NCBI GenBank assembly: GCA_045593325.1
Contig: JAZNWL010000067.1
Location: forward strand, 1 to 64,000
From: UMGS1484 sp045593325
GTDB taxonomy: Bacteria > Bacillota > Clostridia > Oscillospirales > Acutalibacteraceae
Direction: 5' to 3'
DNA length: 64,000 bases
Shown here: positions 1-9,020 of the stretch, one piece after another
Layout: the number at the start of each line of letters is the position of its first letter
Position numbering within the stretch: the stretch's first letter is position 1
Made by a program: the position numbers and the translations under genes
Notes under the pieces: generated by a model
Database searches by the model: none
Told to the model about the DNA's origin: nothing
Seen by the model: the letters and a program-made list of their open reading frames with translations, nothing else

Positions 1-52
1 ATATCGAATTCTCCCCATTTTTGCGCCTATTTGTCATTTTTTCGGCACTCGA

Positions 53-250
53 AGTACCCTCGTACGTCTTGCTCCGTCGCAAGTTCCGCTCGTTCCTTTT
101 CACCTGTTCGGTGAAAACGTCACTTGTTCCACTGCTCCTTCACTTCCCACAAAAATTTCATTTTTGCGGGAGCCCTAAAAGAGAAAATGCCATCCTGCAC
201 CTTTTTTGAAAGTCTGTCAGTTTGTCAAAAAAGTTTTTGGACAAACTGAC
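53..250. repeat. Hairpin-rich non-coding DNA at the left edge
   Basis: No convincing gene lies in the first 332 bases. The stretch contains successive inverted repeats: CTTGC/GCAAG at 68-83, a perfect 8-bp stem TTTTCACC/GGTGAAAA with a five-base loop at 97-117, a nearly perfect 11-bp stem at 146-170, and a perfect 11-bp stem GTCAGTTTGTC/GACAAACTGAC at 216-250. Such clusters are often dispersed intergenic repeats in Clostridia, but only one copy is visible here, so repeat status is inferred. Confidence 0.4.
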
Positions 251-288
251 ACCGCCGAGTCCCGAAGGGCTCGGCGGTGCCTTTATTT
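250..288 (+). terminator. Strong GC-rich terminator hairpin
   Basis: CACCGCCGAG pairs perfectly with CTCGGCGGTG around an inner CCC-GAA-GGG, followed on the plus strand by CCTTTATTT. The T-rich tail is on the plus side, so it would best stop rightward transcription entering from outside the window. It may also form the 3' end of the leftward dockerin gene beginning at 5684. Confidence 0.6.
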
Positions 289-332
289 AGGTTGAGATAT
301 TACAGCATTTCGCTGTTTGTCACTCTCTTAAA

Positions 333-3300
333 TTAGGCTTCTACGGGATAGAATTTGTCCAATTTAGAGGGTTTACCAACAGCAAATTTCAGCATTTCAA
401 GAGCGTCTTTTGCGTCTACTTTGCCGTCTTCATCTACGTCAGCAGCGAGCTTTTCAGCGTCGGTTGCATCGTATTTACCAACAGCCATTCTCAAAGCGAG
501 CAAGGCATCTTTTGCGTTTACTTTGCCGTCACCATCAACGTCACCCATATTTACTTCGGGAACGTCAGGAATGTTGTTCAAAGCTTCTACGCAAGCAGCA
601 AGTTTTTCAGCAGCAGCTGCGCTCAGGTATGCTTTTTGTGCATTGGTCAGTTTGCCGTAAGCTTCTACTGCGGCATTCACCACGTCGGTATCAGATACGG
701 TGATATCGGTGGGAGTGGGCAGAGCATCAATCATAGCTTCCACTTCACCAGCGGCAGCCATATCGATGGCGATTACAAGGTTAGCTTCAGCAGCTTCCAA
801 TTTGGCCAAGAGGTCACCAACGATTGCTTTTTGAGCATCGGTCAAAGCGTCATAAGCTTCACGAGCAGCAGCAATATCGGTGTTGGTTACATCGGTATCG
901 GAAACGGTTTCAGGCAGAGCTTCAATCATTTCGATTACGGGAGCAGCAGCAGCTTCGTCAGCAGCTTTTACTTTTGCAGCTTCCAAAGCAGCTTTTGCAT
1001 TGGTCAAGATGTAAGCATTACCAACCAAAAGTTTTTGGTTGTCGTTCAAACCGGCATAAGCTTCTTCAGCGTCAGCAATGGCTTGTTCGTCAGCTACAGT
1101 GATGTCTTTATCCAAAGCAGCGATAGCTTCTTCAACAGAAGTAGCAACAGCGTTATCTTCAGCCAATTTTACATCACTGGGAGTTACCAGAGCGGTATTT
1201 GCTTCGATGAAAGCATCCCAGCCTTTTACAAGAGCTTGATATTCAGCATCCAAGCTATTGTAAGCAACGTAGATAGCATAGAAATCATCAGCAGTTGCAT
1301 CGGCAGGATAGTTGCGGATATCGTCGGTGATACCGGCTGCGATGGCGCGTTGAGCGTCGCTGGTGGCAAGAGCCAAGCCGTTCACAAAGTGGATATCATC
1401 CATACCGGCAACAAAACCGGTGGGAATGGTGATGTTGTTGATGTAGAAACGGAAGCTTTCCAGTCGAATGGCAGTGCCTTCAAATTTTTCGCCTTTGGCT
1501 TTGTTGGCCCATTCAAGAGGAAGAACAACGTGGTTCCAACCGTCTTCCAATTCTTTGATCATGTCTTTGACATCACTGCTTTTCACTTTCAAGGTGTTGC
1601 CCCATTGGCTGGAGCCGCCGCCTTCTTTGGTGTCAATACCAAAGCCGGCATCGTTGGTGGCTTTCAGAACGTCAGCGTCGGATACGTAGAAGTCGAAGGT
1701 AATGTACATATCTTCAACGTCACCAACAACCAATCTTACAGTACCTTCTGCGTTGTTACCGTTAGCATCCACGAATTCATTTTGTTTGTGACCGTAAACA
1801 TACAGGAACAAACGATTGGTGTCTTTCAAGGATTCTACCCAGAAATATCTGTCGCCCAAAACAGGAATATCGGATTTTTGACCGGCATTCCAAACACCGG
1901 CACCAATATCTTCAACGTTCAAGTCGTTGAGACGAGTTTGGTCGAAGGTACGGAAGGTGATGTCATAGGCAGTGTTGGCAAGCAACATTTTGTTGTATTT
2001 TACGGAAGTTTCAGCATCCAACAAAGCAATAGCTTCTGCGGAAGCAGCGTTGTACAAGTCGATAACGGCTTGCTTTTCAGCTTTAGAAGAATCATCGGTC
2101 AAAGCGTTGATGGCGGCAGTAAGTTCTGCAGCAGCGGCATCGTCGGCTACCAATTTATCCATAGCGGCAACAGCGTTAGCCAAAGCATCTTTACCTTCAA
2201 CGGAAAGTTTTGCGTTTTCGTTCAATGCAGCGTAGGCGTCACGAACGGCATAAACAGCATCTTTGTTTTCCAAAGTAATGTCAGCGGGAAGTTCAGCAAT
2301 CAAAGCGTCCACTTCTGCGGCAGCAGTGGCGTCAGCTTCCAAAGCATCCAACATAACAACTACAGAGTAGAGTTTCTTGAAGGAGAATTCGCTTACCAAA
2401 GCTTTAGCGCCTTCGGGCAAAGCATTGTATTTGTCAGCAACGCGGTTGATCAATTCGGCATCAGCCAAAGTGACTTCTTCAGCGTAAGGCAATTTAGCGA
2501 TAGCTTTTTCCATGGCAGCAGCTCTGATATCATCAGAAGCAGCGTCGATCAATTCTTGGATTTTTTCTTCAGCGGCAACCAGAACGTCGGTAGCGGATAC
2601 GGTTACAGCGGCTTTGGTATCGTCTGCCAAAGCATCGTAGGATTCACGAGCAATTTCAACAACTGCTTCATCAGCCAATTCCAATTCATCCAAAGTGGGA
2701 ATGGCATCGATTTTTGCATATACGTCATCCAAAGCGGCTTGTTCGGCATTGATGGTTTCTACCAAGACGTTCAAGCCGGTGGTGTCTACATAGAGTTTTA
2801 CATCGTCGCCCATAGCGTTGTATTCTTCAACAAGAGCGGCAACAGCATCTTTGTCGGCATAAGTAACTTCGCCCATTTCGGCAACTTTTGCTTCAAAAGC
2901 ATCAGCAACTTCAACCGCAGCTTCTTTAGCTTCCAGAACAGACAGGTTGGTTACGTAGGCTTTGTAGTCGTCACCCAAAGCGGTGTAAGCAGCTCTGGCT
3001 GCGGCAACGGTTTCCACAGTGTTAGCACCTGCGATTGCAGAAATAACGGGTTTGGCAACGTTGCGGTCTTGAACGTTCAACAAACCATTGTTATTCACGG
3101 CGCGAATGTCGTCGATGATAGCATAAGCTTTATCGGTACCGGCAACAACAGCGTCGGAGAATACTACGGAATTTTCAAAGAACAAGCGCATATTACCAAC
3201 GCCGTCTTTTTTAGCGCCGGAAGCGATGGGCAATACCAAGTGGTTCCAGCCTTCTTTTAAGGTAGAAATGCCGGCATTCCACAAATTGTCTTTGCCAATC

Positions 3301-5684
3301 CAGCCCAGGTCTTGGTTACCCCAAGAAGCGGGATCGTTTTTGCTACCAAAACCGAAGTTAAAGTCGGTATCGCCGGTCTTTTTCACGCTCCAACCGTGAA
3401 CGTACAAGTCCATGGTGATGTAATTGGCTTTGCTCAAATCCCAATATTTGTCAACACCCATGATAGAAAGGTGCATTTTGGGGGTATCACCGTTAGCCCA
3501 TTGCACTTTACCGGCACCGGTACCTTCGGTGTAGTTTTCGGTCCAAGGGGTGGGAGTGGTAGCATAAGGAGTATTTTCTTGAGGACCTGCGGGAACCATG
3601 ATCCAACCCATGCCACAGTCAACACCTTCAACGCTGTAGAGGGATTGATCAACAACCAAGGTAATTTCGTCGAATTTTTCCAGGTTGGTTACTTGTGCCA
3701 ATTCATTGGCGGACAATTTTGCAAGAGCGGCTTTGGCAGCAGCAATGCCTTCAGCATCTTTAATGTTTTCAACTTCATTGATGGCGCCGATGGCGTCTTT
3801 GATTTTGTTTTCGGAAGCAGCTGTGGCTTCGTAAGCTTCAACGGTCATGAAACGGATATCGTCCAAACGAATTTGAACGGTACCGTTTGTGCCATTGGGG
3901 TCTTGCCAGTTGAGTTGTTGATAGTTGAATTTGATACCCCAGATAGCAGTGGGATCCCAATAAGTTTCCCGACCGGCTTTCATGTAGGAAGTGCCCTCGG
4001 CGTTATCGGTAATCTTGATAGCCAAGTGGTTCCAACCGGGTTGGAGGCCGTTTTCAAGGCCCCAGATAGACCAGTCGGTACCTTTAACCTTGTCGATTTC
4101 AATGGATTCTTTGGCATTACCGAGATCTTTATCATACGAACCGTTTGCATTATCAGAAGCACGGGTGATCAAACCAACAACCAAACGGCCGGCATTCAAA
4201 CCGCCTTGAACAGTTTTGTCGAAATCGCCGCTGTATACATCTTTACCATTTTCATCTTTATATACTTTGTAACTGTCACCACTGTTAAGGAATTCGGGAT
4301 CTGCCCACAAATCGAATGCCAGGTAGAATTCGCCGTTTTCGTTGTAAAGGCTGGTAATATCCAAAGTATCGGTATCAGCAGTTCTGCCGTCGATACTACC
4401 CAACCAAGCGTTCATGACTTTGGTGCCGGAACGATGGTCAAGGTCTACCAGGATGGAGCCGGTGCCTTCTACATAGTTTTCGGTATCTTTGTAGAAGTCC
4501 CCACGGGGGGTGTTTTGCCAACCGGTATCGTCGCAAGAACGGAGTTGAAGAGTTTGACCTTCGGTGGAAAGAATTTCGAACCCTACAGCTTTACCGGTGG
4601 CTTTCAAAGGAGCTTCTTCAGCAGTGTACAACGTACCTGCGGAATCGAAGCGTTTGTGTCTGTACAAATCATGACCTTCTGTGTCGCCACCGCAAGCAAT
4701 GGCAACAATGCCGTCGCTGCTCTTGGAAACGAACCAGAAGCATAAGTAGTAAGTGCTGCCGGGAGCAACGCTAACGTTTTCACCAAAGTTCAAGGTGTAG
4801 AAATGGTTGTTAACGTCCCCAACACTGGTAACTTCAACTTCAGTGCTGAAGAAAGCTGCAGCGGTGGGAGTATCTTTGCGAAGTTCAACGTGAACAACGG
4901 CAGAGCCACTGGTCAGGTTGAAGTTCAATTTTGCACCGCAAATGGTGGAAGTGGTAGGAACAAATTCTTGGGCAAGGTATTGCATATCAATTGCATTGGG
5001 AGCGCTCAAATCTGCAGCAGCAAGAGAAGCCATGTGGTACAGTTGAGTGCCACTAACGGCAGATTTGGTGTAAGCTTCTTTTACCAAAACTACGTTGTCA
5101 ATAGCAATGTAATCGGAAGCAGAACCGGTGAACAAGCTGTAAAAACGCAAGCATACTTGTTCAATGGTTTGGTCATCATCGGGATCTACAGGGATGGTAA
5201 CGGTATTCCAGCCAGTAGTAACGTCTGCCAGATAGGTTTTCATAGCCACTTTGGCATTGGCTTGGGTGGCGGAAGCAAGGTTAGTGTCCCCACCGTTGGT
5301 TTTGGTGGTTTGAACAGACAAGTTGCCCCAACCATCATTCAAGGACATACCGTCAGATAAGAACAAATCGAACTTAACAGCAGTAACGCCTTTAGCGGCA
5401 ATACCGTTGCCGGAAGCACGCCAAATACCAATGTTAAGTTCTTCAACACCGTCTTTGCTCTTAGTAAATTTAATAGCATTGCCGGTTTTGCCTGTGATGG
5501 ATTCGCCGGCTCTATTACCGGAGAAGTTCACAGTGTTTGTTGTTTCGTCGCAAGTATGGAAAGAAACATCAACGGTTTCTGCTACTGCTTCTTCTGCAGA
5601 AACGGTGATAACGCCGGAGAACATGGTGATAACCATCATCAGCGCCAAAACCATTGCAAGCGAACGTTTGAACAATTTTTGCAT
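333..5684 (-). CDS. Very large secreted multi-module dockerin protein (1783 aa)
   Basis: Predicted exported surface protein. Residues 1-31 are a signal peptide (basic start, hydrophobic core, VSA cleavage). Five beta-rich, carbohydrate-binding-like modules follow at roughly 35-205, 210-378, 380-680, 745-945 and 1320-1500; several end in a D-D-I/V-R/H/V strand typical of jelly rolls. Between and after them are about ten helical repeats of 60-75 residues with the pattern A-Y-x-A-L-x-x-x-x-K-x-x-V. A type I dockerin closes the protein (about 1712-1775), with duplicated calcium-loop repeats starting GDVDGDGKVNAKDA and ADVDEDGKVDAKDA. No catalytic domain is recognisable, so it is probably a structural or binding component. 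The ATG at 5684 has AGGAGG upstream. Module 2 and the helical repeats recur in the next gene. Module names are inference; the dockerin and signal peptide are clear. Confidence 0.85.
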   Translation of the reverse strand: MQKLFKRSLAMVLALMMVITMFSGVITVSAEEAVAETVDVSFHTCDETTNTVNFSGNRAGESITGKTGNAIKFTKSKDGVEELNIGIWRASGNGIAAKGVTAVKFDLFLSDGMSLNDGWGNLSVQTTKTNGGDTNLASATQANAKVAMKTYLADVTTGWNTVTIPVDPDDDQTIEQVCLRFYSLFTGSASDYIAIDNVVLVKEAYTKSAVSGTQLYHMASLAAADLSAPNAIDMQYLAQEFVPTTSTICGAKLNFNLTSGSAVVHVELRKDTPTAAAFFSTEVEVTSVGDVNNHFYTLNFGENVSVAPGSTYYLCFWFVSKSSDGIVAIACGGDTEGHDLYRHKRFDSAGTLYTAEEAPLKATGKAVGFEILSTEGQTLQLRSCDDTGWQNTPRGDFYKDTENYVEGTGSILVDLDHRSGTKVMNAWLGSIDGRTADTDTLDITSLYNENGEFYLAFDLWADPEFLNSGDSYKVYKDENGKDVYSGDFDKTVQGGLNAGRLVVGLITRASDNANGSYDKDLGNAKESIEIDKVKGTDWSIWGLENGLQPGWNHLAIKITDNAEGTSYMKAGRETYWDPTAIWGIKFNYQQLNWQDPNGTNGTVQIRLDDIRFMTVEAYEATAASENKIKDAIGAINEVENIKDAEGIAAAKAALAKLSANELAQVTNLEKFDEITLVVDQSLYSVEGVDCGMGWIMVPAGPQENTPYATTPTPWTENYTEGTGAGKVQWANGDTPKMHLSIMGVDKYWDLSKANYITMDLYVHGWSVKKTGDTDFNFGFGSKNDPASWGNQDLGWIGKDNLWNAGISTLKEGWNHLVLPIASGAKKDGVGNMRLFFENSVVFSDAVVAGTDKAYAIIDDIRAVNNNGLLNVQDRNVAKPVISAIAGANTVETVAAARAAYTALGDDYKAYVTNLSVLEAKEAAVEVADAFEAKVAEMGEVTYADKDAVAALVEEYNAMGDDVKLYVDTTGLNVLVETINAEQAALDDVYAKIDAIPTLDELELADEAVVEIARESYDALADDTKAAVTVSATDVLVAAEEKIQELIDAASDDIRAAAMEKAIAKLPYAEEVTLADAELINRVADKYNALPEGAKALVSEFSFKKLYSVVVMLDALEADATAAAEVDALIAELPADITLENKDAVYAVRDAYAALNENAKLSVEGKDALANAVAAMDKLVADDAAAAELTAAINALTDDSSKAEKQAVIDLYNAASAEAIALLDAETSVKYNKMLLANTAYDITFRTFDQTRLNDLNVEDIGAGVWNAGQKSDIPVLGDRYFWVESLKDTNRLFLYVYGHKQNEFVDANGNNAEGTVRLVVGDVEDMYITFDFYVSDADVLKATNDAGFGIDTKEGGGSSQWGNTLKVKSSDVKDMIKELEDGWNHVVLPLEWANKAKGEKFEGTAIRLESFRFYINNITIPTGFVAGMDDIHFVNGLALATSDAQRAIAAGITDDIRNYPADATADDFYAIYVAYNSLDAEYQALVKGWDAFIEANTALVTPSDVKLAEDNAVATSVEEAIAALDKDITVADEQAIADAEEAYAGLNDNQKLLVGNAYILTNAKAALEAAKVKAADEAAAAPVIEMIEALPETVSDTDVTNTDIAAAREAYDALTDAQKAIVGDLLAKLEAAEANLVIAIDMAAAGEVEAMIDALPTPTDITVSDTDVVNAAVEAYGKLTNAQKAYLSAAAAEKLAACVEALNNIPDVPEVNMGDVDGDGKVNAKDALLALRMAVGKYDATDAEKLAADVDEDGKVDAKDALEMLKFAVGKPSKLDKFYPVEA

Positions 5685-5770
5685 AATATCTTCCTCCTAA
5701 AATATAGTGTGACCGAGCGCCCTGTATGTTGCTGCCCATATAACACACCCAGTCTGCATTACGCATAATC

Positions 5771-5799
5771 AGTATATCACACTAAATTGGAAAAGTAAA
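5771..5799 (-). promoter_or_regulatory. Probable sigma-A promoter of the 1783-aa dockerin gene
   Basis: Leftward TTTACT (5794-5799), 17-bp spacer, TATACT (5771-5776). This leaves a leader of about 80 nt before the ATG at 5684. Confidence 0.55.
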
Positions 5800-5870
5800 T
5801 AGGTTGTTCCCCTAAAATATGCAATTTTTTTTGTGAATTTTAACGAAAAGGAACTAAATATTACGATTCA

Positions 5871-5899
5871 AAAAAACAGCCCCCAAAAGGGGGCTGTTA
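5871..5899 (-). terminator. Rho-independent terminator after the 490-aa-class dockerin gene
   Basis: Perfect stem AACAGCCCCC/GGGGGCTGTT with a four-base loop. In the leftward direction it is followed by TTTTTTT. It lies directly after the stop codon at 5908 and would end the hpt-cysK-dockerin transcript. Confidence 0.85.
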
Positions 5900-5907
5900 G
5901 GATACTT

Positions 5908-7347
5908 TTACATGATAGGGGGTGCATAATATTGGTCTAACGCCGAAGGTTTTCCCACGGCAAATTTCAGCATTTCCAAGGCATCCTTGGCATTGATGCT
6001 GTTATTGGCGTCAATATCGGCAACAAAAAACTGAATATAGGAAGGAGTAGCCTTGTTTACTGCAAATTTCAATGCCAGCAAGGCATCCTTGGCATTTACC
6101 GCCTGATCGGCATTCAGGTCGCCCATATTATATTGCTTCCATTCTTCCACAACGGCAATGACTGCGGTTAATTTTTCCACCAAGTCTTGATTCACAAGGG
6201 CTTTTTGGTCATCGGTCAAGGCGTTAAAGGCATCGCCGGCTTGTGCGATGGCTTGTATATCATCCAAGGTAACGTCGGTGGGGGTGGGCAGGGCTTCGAT
6301 CAAAGCTTCCACCCTACTTGCTTCGCGAGAATCCACTACCATTTGCACCGCCGAAACCGCCTGACTTAATTTTTCTTTCGTCGCCTGGGATACCAGTTCT
6401 TTTTGAGTGGCGGTCAAGGCATCAAAGGATTCTTTTGCTTCCAATACCGCTTGTTCATGAGCAAGAGTAATGTCAGAAGGGGAGACCAATGCAGAAATTT
6501 GATCTTCTACTTTGGTGGCTGCTTCCAAATCTTTGGCATATTGTTCTTTGGCGGTGTTCAAAGCGTCCATGGCGGCGTTCAAATCATCCAATTTCATAAC
6601 CAAGGCTTTGGCGTCGCCATTCAATGCACCGTAAGCAGCTACACAATTTACAATAGCTTCTTCATCGTTTACGGTGATTTTTTGGGGCAAAGCGGAAATC
6701 ATTTCATCCACCTTCATAGCTGCCATTTTATTGGGGGTTAAAATTTCAAAACCTACGGTATAGCCGGTGGTTTTTAAGGGCAAATCCTTTTCTTCGTACA
6801 AAGTACCATAGGGATTGTCACCCGAACTGTGTTCGAACCGTTTATGACGCCACAAATCCAAGCCCTCGTTGCAGGTAAAACTACCAACAGCAATGCAAAC
6901 GGCTCCTGTGGATTTGGAAGAAAGCCAGAAGGTTAAGGCATATTTTTGACCGGGAGTAACGGTAACGGTTTCCCCAAAATCGAAGGTATACCAAGCGGCC
7001 ACGTTACCCAAGGCAACAATTTCCACGTCTTTTTGGAAAATGGCTTGACCGTTGGCATCACCCTCACGAATTTCCAGGTGCATAGTACCTTGACCGCCAC
7101 CATATTTTAACCGAAGCATGGCGCCGGAAATGGTTTCTTCGGCAGGGACAAAATGTTGTGCCATATATTGGCCGTCCACGCCCTTGGGGTCATCGTTCAC
7201 CGTAGCAAAACTCGTGCTGGTAACGTGATACAAATCCGCGTCATCCCCCACAAAGGCAGTGAAGGGGTCTAACGTTTCGGCAGACGTCACGGTGAACAAG
7301 GAAGCCACCATAAGCATAGCCAACACAAAAGAGACTGCTTTTTTCAT
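5908..7347 (-). CDS. Secreted dockerin protein with helical repeats (479 aa)
   Basis: Signal peptide MKKAVSFVLAMLMVASLFTV ending in TSA. Residues about 30-205 form a beta-rich module closely similar to module 2 of the neighbouring 1783-aa protein: both share a Y-H start, a Q-Y-x-A-Q-x-F-V-P motif and an RHKRF motif. Three helical A-Y/S-x-A-L repeats follow (about 210-400), then a C-terminal type I dockerin with GDLNADQAVNAKDA and ADIDANNSINAKDA loops. The start at 7347 is chosen because AGGAGG lies at 7356-7361; a longer frame starting at 7380 would run into cysK and hide the signal peptide. It follows cysK by 22 bases and is probably the last gene of the hpt-cysK transcript. The function of the beta module is unknown. 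Confidence 0.85.
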   Translation of the reverse strand: MKKAVSFVLAMLMVASLFTVTSAETLDPFTAFVGDDADLYHVTSTSFATVNDDPKGVDGQYMAQHFVPAEETISGAMLRLKYGGGQGTMHLEIREGDANGQAIFQKDVEIVALGNVAAWYTFDFGETVTVTPGQKYALTFWLSSKSTGAVCIAVGSFTCNEGLDLWRHKRFEHSSGDNPYGTLYEEKDLPLKTTGYTVGFEILTPNKMAAMKVDEMISALPQKITVNDEEAIVNCVAAYGALNGDAKALVMKLDDLNAAMDALNTAKEQYAKDLEAATKVEDQISALVSPSDITLAHEQAVLEAKESFDALTATQKELVSQATKEKLSQAVSAVQMVVDSREASRVEALIEALPTPTDVTLDDIQAIAQAGDAFNALTDDQKALVNQDLVEKLTAVIAVVEEWKQYNMGDLNADQAVNAKDALLALKFAVNKATPSYIQFFVADIDANNSINAKDALEMLKFAVGKPSALDQYYAPPIM

Positions 7348-7369
7348 AACAAATTCCTCCTGAATCTTT

Positions 7370-8299
7370 TTATTCCTCAAACAACGGGGTTGAAAAATAT
7401 CGTTCGGCGGTATCGGGAAGCACCGTTACCACCCGTTTGCCTTTGCCAAGCAATCGAGCCAGGCGCAAAGCGGCTGCCACGTTGGTTCCACTGCTGATGC
7501 CGCATAAGATGCCTTCTTTGGCGGCCAGATCTTTGGAAGTTTTTAAGGCTTCTTCGTCTTTTACAATACAAACACTGTCAATGATTTCCTGATTTAAAAT
7601 TTCGGGAATAATACCGTCCCCAATGCCCATTTGCACGTGGGTGCCGATGGAGCCCCCGGAAAGGATGGCGGCATTTTCCGGTTCCACCGCCCAGATGATC
7701 ATATCGGGGTTACGTTCTTTCAGCACTTCCCCAATGCCGGTAATGGTGCCCCCGGTTCCGATGCCGGAACAAAAACCGTGAATGGGGCCGTCCACCTGTT
7801 CCAGAATTTCCATGGCGGTGGCGGTACGTTGAATGGCGGGGTTGGCGGGATTTTCAAACTGTTGGGGAACGAACACGTTGGGGTCTTCAGCTTTCATTTT
7901 CAAAGCCAGTGCCAGACATTCTTCAATGCAAAGACCAATGTTGCCGGCGTCGTGAACCAGAATCACTTGGGCACCGTATTGGCGAACCAATTTCCGCCGC
8001 TCTTCGCTGACCGAGTCGGGCATGATGATCTTCACTTGCAACCCCATTACCGCCCCTACCAAGGCAAGACCAATGCCCTGGTTGCCGCTGGTGGGTTCCA
8101 CAATGATGGTGTTCTCATGAATTTTGCCGTCTTCCATGGCTTTGCGAATCATATTATAAGCGGTACGGGTTTTAATGGACCCGCCCACGTTGAGCCCTTC
8201 AAATTTCACTAAAATTTCCGCATCTTCGGGACCGACCAACCGGTTCAGCCGAATGATGGGGGTATTGCCCATGGCATCTAAAATGGTGTTGCTGATCAT
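7370..8299 (-). CDS. cysK: Cysteine synthase (O-acetylserine sulfhydrylase family)
   Basis: A 309-residue PLP enzyme of fold type II that makes cysteine from O-acetylserine and sulfide in the cytosol. Visible motifs are the N-terminal G-N-T-P-I-I-R-L, the Schiff-base lysine (K43, in GGSIKTRTA), the substrate loop PTSGNQGIGLA and the PLP-phosphate loop GIGTGGTITG. Length is normal for CysK. The lysine motif reads GGSIKTR rather than the usual S-V-K-D-R, and the loop is SGNQG rather than SGNTG, so a related beta-substituting synthase is possible. It sits 19 bases after hpt and 22 bases before a dockerin gene in one apparent operon. Confidence 0.85.
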   Translation of the reverse strand: MISNTILDAMGNTPIIRLNRLVGPEDAEILVKFEGLNVGGSIKTRTAYNMIRKAMEDGKIHENTIIVEPTSGNQGIGLALVGAVMGLQVKIIMPDSVSEERRKLVRQYGAQVILVHDAGNIGLCIEECLALALKMKAEDPNVFVPQQFENPANPAIQRTATAMEILEQVDGPIHGFCSGIGTGGTITGIGEVLKERNPDMIIWAVEPENAAILSGGSIGTHVQMGIGDGIIPEILNQEIIDSVCIVKDEEALKTSKDLAAKEGILCGISSGTNVAAALRLARLLGKGKRVVTVLPDTAERYFSTPLFEE

Positions 8300-8318
8300 A
8301 AATTACCTCGCGTTTATT

Positions 8319-8879
8319 TTATTCAACAGAACTATCGTATTCTGCAATGTAGGGTAAATTGCGGTATTCTTCGTGGCAATCCAAACCGTAACCGATTACG
8401 AATTTATCTTCAATGGTAAACAGGGAAACGTCAGCTTTAAAATCCACAACACGGCGTTCGGGTTTATCCAACAAGGTTACCACTTTTAACGAAAGAGGAT
8501 TTCTTGCCTTCAACATTCTTACCACATCGTTTAACGTTCTGCCGGTATCTAAAATATCCTCTACTATAATTACATGATATTTGCTGACGTCATATTCCAG
8601 ATCCATGGTGATTTTTACCACCCCGGTGGAGACGGTGCCGCTGTAATAACTTTTGGCACACATAAAACCGATTTCACAAGGCACGGTGATGGCACGGCAC
8701 AGGTCAGCCATGAACACAAAGGCGCCTTTTAAAATGCTCACCAACAAAATGGGGCGACCGTCATAGGAATCGCTGATGTCTTTCCCGGCTTTGGCAATGG
8801 CGGCATCAATTTCCTCTTTGGAAATCAAAACCCCTTTGATATGTTTTTCGTAATTTTCAATGTTTTTATGTTGTGCCAT
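8319..8879 (-). CDS. hpt: Hypoxanthine phosphoribosyltransferase
   Basis: Purine salvage enzyme converting hypoxanthine or guanine plus PRPP to IMP or GMP. The PRPP-binding motif IIVEDILDTGRTL and the flexible-loop region SYYSGT are visible, with the usual length of about 187 residues. The start at 8879 (MAQHKN) is chosen because AAAGGAG lies just upstream; a longer frame begins at 8927 but overlaps the promoter. First gene of an apparent hpt-cysK-dockerin operon. Confidence 0.9.
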   Translation of the reverse strand: MAQHKNIENYEKHIKGVLISKEEIDAAIAKAGKDISDSYDGRPILLVSILKGAFVFMADLCRAITVPCEIGFMCAKSYYSGTVSTGVVKITMDLEYDVSKYHVIIVEDILDTGRTLNDVVRMLKARNPLSLKVVTLLDKPERRVVDFKADVSLFTIEDKFVIGYGLDCHEEYRNLPYIAEYDSSVE

Positions 8880-8915
8880 AAAAGGATTCTCCTTTATTTT
8901 ACAAAGTATGAGTTC

Positions 8916-8944
8916 AGTATAATACAAGTTACAACAAATTTCAA
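8916..8944 (-). promoter_or_regulatory. Sigma-A promoter of hpt operon
   Basis: Leftward TTGAAA (8939-8944), 17-bp spacer, TATACT (8916-8921), about 37 bases before the hpt start codon. Confidence 0.7.
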
Positions 8945-9020
8945 CCTTTTCCCAAAAGGTGATTTACTTTTTGCAATAATTATGGTATGGTGGTTAAAAC
9001 TTTATATGGGAGGGGATTTT

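Noticed and set aside
636..4745. Two very long open frames on the plus strand (636-3260 and 3312-4745) opposite the 1783-aa gene
   Set aside because: They lack ribosome sites, their predicted proteins are Ser/Gly/Phe/Asn-rich low-complexity mirrors of the Ala/Glu/Asp-rich dockerin protein, and the minus frame has a signal peptide and dockerin.
8841..9020. Longer N-terminus for the MFS transporter starting at 8841
   Set aside because: It runs through the hpt promoter and into hpt itself; GGGAGGGG supports the ATG at 9021.
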